Below the pieces are notes generated by a model. It was not told where the DNA came from. It saw only the letters and a program-made list of their open reading frames with translations, and did not search any database. Source: an uncultured Lachnospiraceae bacterium (GTDB lineage Bacteria; Bacillota; Clostridia; Lachnospirales; Lachnospiraceae). From it: a stretch of DNA of 11,630 nt. Shown here in pieces: positions 6,982-11,630 of this stretch (positions are counted from its first letter, which is position 1; each line of letters opens with the position of its first letter). Made by a program: the position numbers and the translations under genes. Where the stretch lies: NCBI GenBank assembly GCA_947174725.1, contig CAMWKA010000028.1, positions 1 through 11,630 of the forward strand, given 5' to 3'.

Positions 6982-8397
6982 ATGGAACAGGATCAGAACC
7001 TATTACAGGAAGAAACGAAAGAAAATAAAATGGGTACTATGCCGATACCAAGATTATTAACAGGTATGGCATTGCCTATGGTCATATCGATGATGGTACA
7101 GGCATGCTATAATATTGTAGATAGTATTTTTGTGGCAAAGATCAAGGATGATGTTATTGTCAGCGGTTCTGCGGGAACAGCGGCATTGAATGCGGTGGGT
7201 ATGGCATTTCCGGTACAGATGCTGCTGATTGCATTCGGAACGGGAACCTGCGTCGGTGTGAATGCGGTACTTTCCAAGGCACTTGGAGAAAAAGACCAGA
7301 AGACGGCAGATCAGGCGGCGAATAACGGAGTTTTTCTTGCGGTTTGTAATTTCCTACTGTTTCTGATTTTTGGGGTATTTTTTTCGGGGCTTATAATTCG
7401 TATGCAGGGAGGGGAAGGACTGACGCTGACTTATGGCACCCAGTATCTGACGATTGTCTGCGCCTGTTCTTTTGGCGTATATACTCAGTTGATTTTTGAA
7501 CGGTTGCTGCAGGCTACGGGAAGGACGATTTACAGTATGATTACTCAGTTGACAGGCGCGGTGATCAATATTGTGCTGGATCCGATCTTTATTTTTGGTC
7601 TGTTTGGCATGCCGGAGATGAAGGTAGCCGGAGCGGCACTGGCGACAGTGATCGGACAGATCTGTGCAGCGATTCTGGCTGTCATATTAAATGCAAAGAA
7701 GAATACGGATGTTCATGTGAACCTTAGAAGTTTTCGACCAAATTTAAAGATGATAGCAAGGGTTTATCAGGTGGGATTTCCTTCTATCGTCATGCAGGCG
7801 ATTGGTTCTGTCATGACATCCACCATGAACCGTATCCTGTCAGGACTGAATTCGGATTCCGTTGCGGTATTTACCGTATATTTTAAGCTGCAGAGTTTAT
7901 TCTTTATGCCTGTGTTTGGCATCAATAACGGCATGGTGCCGATCCTCGCATATAATTATGGAGCAAGAAAGCGTAAAAGAATGGTGCAGACGATCAAGCT
8001 CAGTATGGTATATGCGTCCCTGTTTATGTTGGTGGGATTTGGGTTGTTTGAATTATTTCCGGAGACACTTCTTCGCATCTTTGATACGGGGGATCCTAGC
8101 TTGATCATCCTCGGCGTTCCTGCGCTTCGGACCATTGGATTTCATTTCCTGGCAGCATGGTTTTGCATCATCAGTGGAACGGTATTTCAGGCACTGGGCA
8201 ATGGCGTTTATAGTCTGCTTGTTTCCGTTGCAAGGCAGCTGGTAGTTTTGATTCCCGTGGCGTATGTCCTGTCAAGGATCGGGGGATTGGATCTGATCTG
8301 GTGGGCATTTCCGATTGCCGAGGTAATGTCGCTTGGCGTATCGGCTTATTTGCTGTTTCGTATCTACCGTAAAATTATCAGACCGATTCCGGCATAG
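6982..8397 (+). CDS. MATE-family multidrug/cation antiporter, MepA-like
   Basis: The 471-aa product is a polytopic membrane protein with about 12 hydrophobic segments, the normal size for the MATE family. These carriers export drugs, dyes or metabolites in exchange for Na+ or H+. Recognisable family signatures are the first helix MALPMVISMMVQACYNIVDS (about 29-48), followed by IFVAKI; the NAVGMAFPVQML segment; the FERLLQATGRT motif; the LDPIFIFGLFGMPEMKVAGAALAT stretch, shown here only in outline; and FMPVFGINNGMVPILAYNYGA in the second half. The MGTMPIPRLL start of the conserved region matches the MepA/VmrA-type clade rather than classical NorM. The chosen ATG has only a weak site (TAGGAA) close to it; an alternative in-frame ATG at 7030 would remove 16 hydrophilic residues without affecting the transporter core. 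The substrate cannot be told from sequence. The gene is 89 bases past the cyclase and probably separately controlled. Confidence 0.93.
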   Translation: MEQDQNLLQEETKENKMGTMPIPRLLTGMALPMVISMMVQACYNIVDSIFVAKIKDDVIVSGSAGTAALNAVGMAFPVQMLLIAFGTGTCVGVNAVLSKALGEKDQKTADQAANNGVFLAVCNFLLFLIFGVFFSGLIIRMQGGEGLTLTYGTQYLTIVCACSFGVYTQLIFERLLQATGRTIYSMITQLTGAVINIVLDPIFIFGLFGMPEMKVAGAALATVIGQICAAILAVILNAKKNTDVHVNLRSFRPNLKMIARVYQVGFPSIVMQAIGSVMTSTMNRILSGLNSDSVAVFTVYFKLQSLFFMPVFGINNGMVPILAYNYGARKRKRMVQTIKLSMVYASLFMLVGFGLFELFPETLLRIFDTGDPSLIILGVPALRTIGFHFLAAWFCIISGTVFQALGNGVYSLLVSVARQLVVLIPVAYVLSRIGGLDLIWWAFPIAEVMSLGVSAYLLFRIYRKIIRPIPA

Positions 8398-8432
8398 GAC
8401 AGGACTTTTGGCGGATCAAGGATAAACCATAA

Positions 8433-8461
8433 TTGACATTTGACGTAACCTTTGGTAAGAT
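8433..8461 (+). promoter_or_regulatory. Strong promoter of the tRNA-Leu gene
   Basis: A perfect TTGACA at 8433-8438 is followed after 17 bases by TAAGAT at 8456-8461 (4 of 6 matches to TATAAT), 28 bases before the mature tRNA 5' end. Position and quality fit a stable-RNA promoter. Confidence 0.75.
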
Positions 8462-8489
8462 ACAGTGAGTGCCGGATGGCACGATATCA

Positions 8490-8569
<80 letters not shown>

Positions 8570-8595
8570 CTATTCATAGTAAAATCAATGCTTTG

Positions 8596-8629
8596 GAGCG
8601 TTTTGCCTGAAAGGGGAAGACGCTCTTTT
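8596..8629 (+). terminator. Rho-independent terminator after tRNA-Leu
   Basis: GAGCGT at 8596-8601 pairs with ACGCTC at 8620-8625. The stem extends inward through TTT/AAG (one wobble) and, past one mismatch, CC/GG. A TTTT run follows directly at 8626-8629. It lies about 26 bases after the tRNA 3' end. Confidence 0.75.
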
Positions 8630-8724
8630 GCTATATTGGACGTCATTTTTGATATCCGTTTTGTGATTTAAATTTAAAATTATTTATGATATTATTAAAT
8701 GGAAATGTTATTTTACATTCAGCT

Positions 8725-8730
8725 TATAAT
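8725..8730 (+). promoter_or_regulatory. Candidate -10 element of the acetyltransferase/hydrolase unit
   Basis: A perfect TATAAT stands 42 bases before the acetyltransferase ATG, just after the tRNA terminator. No good -35 hexamer is found at 16-18 bases upstream, so it would be a weak or activator-dependent promoter, if real. Confidence 0.3.
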
Positions 8731-8772
8731 AGATAACAATACAGATTTACGAGTTGTCGGAGGAACGAGCAG

Positions 8773-9315
8773 ATGGTATTAAGTACAGAAAGATTAACGC
8801 TTCGCAGATGGAAAGAAGAGGATGCGGGCAGTTTATATGAATACGCAAAAGATCCGGAGGTTGGACCGATCGCCGGATGGCCTCCTCACAATAATATAGA
8901 GGAAAGTTTAGATGTTATCAAGAATGTATTTAATGGCGCTGAGTGCTATGCAATATGTGAAAAGGGCAGTGATAAGGCAATTGGCGCAGTGGAACTTAAA
9001 TTAAACGGTCATACGGATATGACAGAACGGGACGATGAGTGTGAACTTGGTTACTGGCTGGGAAAACCATTTTGGGGAAGGGGCTATATGCCGGAAGCTG
9101 TAAGGGAACTGATCAGACGCGGATTTGAAGATCTTGGAATGACAACCATCTGGTGCGGTTATTATGACGGAAACCAGAAGTCAAAGAGAGTACAGGAAAA
9201 GGTTGGCTTTATATTTCATCATACCTGTAACGAAGTTCCGGTTCCATTGTTGAATGAAATAAGAGTGGGTCATACGAATTATATGACCAGGGAGCAGTGG
9301 GCAAAATTAAAATGA
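8773..9315 (+). CDS. GNAT-family N-acetyltransferase (RimJ/RimL-like)
   Basis: The 180-aa product has the normal length and layout of the Acetyltransf_3 (RimJ/RimL-like) group, which moves an acetyl group from acetyl-CoA to an amine on a protein N terminus, antibiotic or small molecule. The N terminus LSTERLTLRRWKEEDAGSLY is characteristic (residues 3-22). Motif A, which binds the acetyl-CoA pyrophosphate, is ELGYWLGKPFWGRGYMPEA (91-109) with the core GRG. Motif B follows as N134, then KSKRVQEKVGF (136-146). GGAGG at 8759-8763 lies nine bases before the ATG. The isochorismatase-like gene starts 19 bases after its stop, so the two are probably cotranscribed. The acceptor substrate cannot be told from sequence; a detoxification role would be a guess. 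Confidence 0.92.
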   Translation: MVLSTERLTLRRWKEEDAGSLYEYAKDPEVGPIAGWPPHNNIEESLDVIKNVFNGAECYAICEKGSDKAIGAVELKLNGHTDMTERDDECELGYWLGKPFWGRGYMPEAVRELIRRGFEDLGMTTIWCGYYDGNQKSKRVQEKVGFIFHHTCNEVPVPLLNEIRVGHTNYMTREQWAKLK

Positions 9316-9334
9316 TAGAAAGGAGAAAAAAGCG

Positions 9335-9886
9335 TTGGTATTATTGGTAGTAGATATTCAAAAGGGAATCACGGATGGAAGACTTTATCATTTTGATGAA
9401 TTTATTAAAAATACAGTCAAGATCATAGAGACTGCCAGAAAAAACAATGTGGAAGTTATTTATATTCAGCATGACGATGGACCCGGCACCGGATTCTCTA
9501 TAGGGGATGATGAATTTGAAATTGCGGATCAGGTGAAGCCGGCACAAGGCGAAAAGAGGTATATCAAAGAAACCAATAGTTGTTTTGGAAACAAAGAACT
9601 TGCCGGTTATTTGGAAGAAAAGAAGGAAGATACCCTAATGATCGTTGGTTTGCAGACAAATTTCTGTATTGACGCAACGGTCAAGTCCGCGTTTGACAGA
9701 GGCTATAAGGTCATCATACCAAAGGGAACCAACTCAACATTCGACAATGACTACATGGATAAAGAAACCACATATAAATATTATAACGAAATGATGTGGC
9801 CGAAACGATTTGCTGATTGTGTTTCGGTGGAGGAAGCAGTTGCACAGATTCTTGGGGATATGCCTATTGCATCAAAAAAGATTTAA
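9335..9886 (+). CDS. Isochorismatase-family cysteine hydrolase
   Basis: This 183-aa cytoplasmic enzyme belongs to the isochorismatase/nicotinamidase fold family, whose members hydrolyse amides such as nicotinamide, N-carbamoyl compounds or isochorismate. The catalytic triad is visible: D7 in LLVVDIQKG, K78 in RYIKETNSCF, and C111 in GLQTNFCIDATVKSAFDRGY. The position before C111 matches the family's cis-peptide region. Translation begins at a TTG, with AAAGGAG ending at 9325, nine bases upstream; no ATG lies near the conserved N-terminal strand, which supports TTG. The gene follows the acetyltransferase by 19 bases and is closed by the terminator near 9952. The metal-ligand set of true nicotinamidases is not evident, so I would call it only a cysteine hydrolase. 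The substrate is unknown. Confidence 0.92.
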   Translation: MVLLVVDIQKGITDGRLYHFDEFIKNTVKIIETARKNNVEVIYIQHDDGPGTGFSIGDDEFEIADQVKPAQGEKRYIKETNSCFGNKELAGYLEEKKEDTLMIVGLQTNFCIDATVKSAFDRGYKVIIPKGTNSTFDNDYMDKETTYKYYNEMMWPKRFADCVSVEEAVAQILGDMPIASKKI

Positions 9887-9951
9887 GGGTTGCCCTCTGC
9901 ACTTATCAAAAGAATGTGCCTGTAAAGAGCGAAAAAAGTCGATAAAGAAAG

Positions 9952-9993
9952 TCCTCTTGAATTGAACTTCGGCTAGATTCAGGGGGATTTTTG
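9952..9993 (+). terminator. Rho-independent terminator of the acetyltransferase/hydrolase unit
   Basis: TCCTCTTGAAT (starting at 9952) pairs with ATTCAGGGGGA (9977-9987) over 11 bp, including two G-T wobbles. The loop is about 14 bases and contains CTTCGG. A TTTTT run follows at 9988-9992. It lies about 65 bases after the hydrolase stop codon. Confidence 0.75.
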
Positions 9994-10042
9994 GTTTTGT
10001 TGGTCGATTTCTGAAGAAAAGAGACACTTTCTGCAAGGGAGG

Positions 10043-10071
10043 TAGAAATGTTGAAATATTTAACTTATAAT
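10043..10071 (+). promoter_or_regulatory. Candidate promoter of the C39-like peptidase gene
   Basis: A perfect TATAAT at 10066-10071 has TAGAAA at 10043-10048 (4 of 6) with 17 bases between. Initiation near 10078 would give a leader of about 38 bases to the GTG start. This reading competes with the small ORF at 10048, which covers the same bases. Confidence 0.35.
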
Positions 10072-10101
10072 GACAAACGCAACGGAAATATATATGATTA
10101 A
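10048..10101 (+). CDS. Possible 17-residue leader peptide ORF
   Basis: ATG at 10048 opens a short frame, MLKYLTYNDKRNGNIYD, ending with TAA at 10099-10101. It has a good ribosome binding site (GGGAGG at about 10038-10042, roughly five bases away), better than chance ORFs usually have. The stop sits directly against the AAAGGAGG that serves the peptidase gene, so translation could be coupled. It has no signal peptide, and no family is recognised. The candidate TATAAT inside it offers a competing explanation in which this stretch is promoter rather than coding. Confidence 0.25.
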   Translation: MLKYLTYNDKRNGNIYD

Positions 10102-10115
10102 AAGGAGGTATTACT

Positions 10116-10895
10116 GTGAAGAAGAAAAAAATTGTTGCACTAGCACTTTGTTTAGGGATGCTCTTTTCTACATCGGTGACATCAGTGGCGGCTGAAACAG
10201 AAATTGGAGAAACAGATGCTTCTATTGAAGTAGAAAGAGATGAGGCATCTGTGAATACTGGTGATCTTCTCAGTCCTGTTGAAGAAGTAGAGGAACAGCT
10301 TGCTGGTCTTTCAGCAGATGAAATTGAAATTGCTATTGAAAAGCTCAACGATGTGGGAGATGAGAGTGGCATTACTCCTTATGCTGTAACATGGAGTTAC
10401 CTTCCGAATTTTACAATGTATAAACAGTCTACAAGTTACTATTGTGTTGTTGCCTCGTGTAAAGCTGCAATGCAGTATTTGACTGGTTCCTCTGATAGTC
10501 AGTCCACTATTGCTTCTGCGTTGGGCACAACTACTTCAGGAACGCCATTTTCTAATGCTAAAACATATTTGAATGATAATCAATCAGAAAATACATATAT
10601 AAGTAAGGCATCCAGCACATCTCAATCGACAATGGCAAGTAATTTCTACAGCGCTATCCATACTTATGATGCGCCAGCACTGATTAGCGTCAAACTTTCT
10701 ACCACTAATGGATGGGCATATAATACAAGTGGACATACTATGTGTATTTACGGTGCAAGAAGTGATAAAGAATATTTTGCCATTGCTGATCCATATATTC
10801 AATGGGTAGACTCGAATGCATCTATGTATTATAGCAAATCAGCAAGTGCGATTCATACCGCTATATCTGATAGAGGAAATGGATATATTTATTAA
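10116..10895 (+). CDS. Secreted C39-like (papain-fold) cysteine peptidase
   Basis: Translation starts at GTG 10116, with GGAGG at 10104-10108 seven bases ahead. The 259-aa precursor has a clear signal peptide (MKKKK, hydrophobic 6-20, cleavage after SVAA at residue 26). An acidic region, about 27-90, may be a propeptide. The rest matches the Peptidase_C39_2-like papain fold: oxyanion Gln at Q104 in YKQSTSYYC, nucleophile C110, His H207 in TSGHTMCIYG and Asp D225 in FAIADPY. The usual CGPAS after the nucleophile is CVVAS here, a mild deviation. It probably cleaves peptides or glycine-type linkages outside the cell, but no ABC transporter or bacteriocin is adjacent, so a bacteriocin-maturation role is not supported. 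The gene is more AT-rich than region A. The lipoprotein gene starts 129 bases downstream. Confidence 0.82.
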   Translation: MKKKKIVALALCLGMLFSTSVTSVAAETEIGETDASIEVERDEASVNTGDLLSPVEEVEEQLAGLSADEIEIAIEKLNDVGDESGITPYAVTWSYLPNFTMYKQSTSYYCVVASCKAAMQYLTGSSDSQSTIASALGTTTSGTPFSNAKTYLNDNQSENTYISKASSTSQSTMASNFYSAIHTYDAPALISVKLSTTNGWAYNTSGHTMCIYGARSDKEYFAIADPYIQWVDSNASMYYSKSASAIHTAISDRGNGYIY

Positions 10896-10925
10896 GAAAT
10901 AACAGAAATATATTATTAAAATCAT

Positions 10926-11002
10926 GAGAGTGTTCCTTATATGTTTGATTTGGATAAGTTTGATATTAACTATTCAAAGAGATTTTCTGTAGGAACACTC
11001 TC
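10926..11002. repeat. 12-bp perfect inverted repeat with 53-base loop
   Basis: GAGAGTGTTCCT at 10926-10937 is the exact reverse complement of 10991-11002. The 53-base AT-rich loop can form a small inner stem (TTTGA/TCAAA). TGTTTGTTG follows the second arm, a weak T-rich tail. It may be a terminator of the peptidase gene with an unusually large loop, or a structured leader of the lipoprotein gene, whose ribosome binding site begins about 11 bases further on. Confidence 0.7.
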
Positions 11003-11024
11003 TGTTTGTTGTAGAGGAGATAGA

Positions 11025-11630
11025 ATGAAAAAAAAGGTAAGTTCGTTATTGTTAATAATCATCATATGTTCTTTTTTGTGCAGCTGTAGTAAAAATACGG
11101 CTGCAGATAATTATAGTATCGAATCAGGAAACGATAGCAGCTATATTTTAGCGTCGCTTCAATTGGACAATAAAAATATAGATAATATCGTATGCATATT
11201 GGACGACAATATTATTTATTCGAGTTATGAGAATGAAGATACTGTTTTGGCTTTTTATAAATATAATATAAGTGATAATCAAACATACAGTATAGGTTAT
11301 ATTGAAAATCCATATATTAATTCTGGAGATGTAGTGGCAATAGATGATATGGTATTCTTTTATTGCAATGAGATTATTATAGATTCGAGTAACCCTAATG
11401 GAAAGTTAGAAAATTCATTATATCAAATAAGCATTACAGATAATAATTTACAGAAATTGGCTAGTGATTCTGTGGATCAGACATTGATTTATTTAGATTC
11501 CTTAGATGATACTATAATTTCATTTAAAGGAAAAATAAATGATGCTGAAAGTATAACCTATTTGGATCTGTTTGACACTTCAATGGAAAGTAGTGATAAC
11601 TTTGAAATTTTAGTATCTAAAGAATATAAT
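11025..11630 (+). CDS. Lipoprotein of unknown function, 5' part only
   Basis: ATG at 11025 is preceded by AGAGGAGA at about 11012-11019. The frame stays open to the last base of the window (202 codons), so the 3' end is missing. The N terminus is a lipoprotein signal: MKKKVSSLLLIIIICSFLCSC with lipobox LCSC, making C21 the lipidated residue. The mature part is rich in Asp, Asn, Ser, Ile and Tyr, with repeating short hydrophobic strands such as IVCILDDNIIYSSY, AIDDMVFFYC and TLIYLDSLDDTIISF. These are spaced roughly as in beta-propeller blades, which is only a resemblance. I recognise no family. An in-frame ATG at 10941 exists, but it lies upstream of the signal peptide and has no good ribosome binding site. 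It lies downstream of the secreted peptidase and may work with it at the cell surface. Confidence 0.75.
   Translation, partial: MKKKVSSLLLIIIICSFLCSCSKNTAADNYSIESGNDSSYILASLQLDNKNIDNIVCILDDNIIYSSYENEDTVLAFYKYNISDNQTYSIGYIENPYINSGDVVAIDDMVFFYCNEIIIDSSNPNGKLENSLYQISITDNNLQKLASDSVDQTLIYLDSLDDTIISFKGKINDAESITYLDLFDTSMESSDNFEILVSKEYN

Noticed and set aside
133..8450. The 10-mer TGACGTAACC occurs at 133-142 and at 8441-8450
   Set aside because: Dozens of chance 10-mer matches are expected in 11.6 kb; the second copy falls in the tRNA promoter spacer and nothing else is shared between the sites.
10116..10895. Bacteriocin-processing C39 peptidase
   Set aside because: The true processing peptidases are N-terminal domains of ABC exporters; this protein is a stand-alone secreted one and no transporter or double-glycine precursor is visible nearby.
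10941..11024. In-frame N-terminal extension of the lipoprotein from ATG 10941
   Set aside because: It would bury the lipoprotein signal peptide 28 residues inside the protein and has no convincing ribosome binding site.

Overview
The window reads as chromosomal DNA of a low-GC Gram-positive anaerobe, most likely a Clostridia member of the Lachnospiraceae type. This is inferred from strong AGGAGG-type ribosome binding sites, secreted proteins with Firmicutes-style signal peptides, InlB-type surface repeats, a MepA-like MATE pump and a Cache-GGDEF protein. No species can be named from the sequence. Every gene I can support lies on the + strand.

Region A (about 1-6900) is the most unusual part. 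It encodes, in order, a secreted and membrane-anchored surface protein with two InlB/MucBP-like repeats and a small C-terminal domain after its single membrane segment; two adjacent, divergent ClpX-like AAA+ ATPases; and a membrane Cache-HAMP-GGDEF diguanylate cyclase with a long acidic tail. The two ATPase genes overlap by 17 bases and the cyclase starts 9 bases after the second one, so these three form one tight transcription unit. The surface protein gene is 162 bases upstream, separated by a perfect 20-bp inverted repeat. Both ATPases keep the full ATPase motif set and an (I/L)GF tripeptide where ClpX docks on ClpP. Both lack the zinc-binding N domain of ClpX, carry unrelated N-terminal domains, and have a changed, basic pore loop. 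My inference is an uncharacterised envelope-sensing/unfolding/c-di-GMP module.

Region B (about 6900-8400) holds a MATE-family exporter with its own candidate promoter. Region C (8430-8630) is a tRNA-Leu(UAG) gene with a near-consensus promoter and a downstream hairpin terminator.

Region D (8720-10000) is a two-gene unit: a GNAT acetyltransferase and a TTG-initiated isochorismatase-family cysteine hydrolase, closed by a terminator. Region E (10000-11630) is visibly more AT-rich. It has a secreted C39-like cysteine peptidase, a 12-bp inverted repeat with a long loop, and the 5' part of a lipoprotein gene that runs off the window. No insertion sequence, CRISPR array, rRNA or phage gene was seen.
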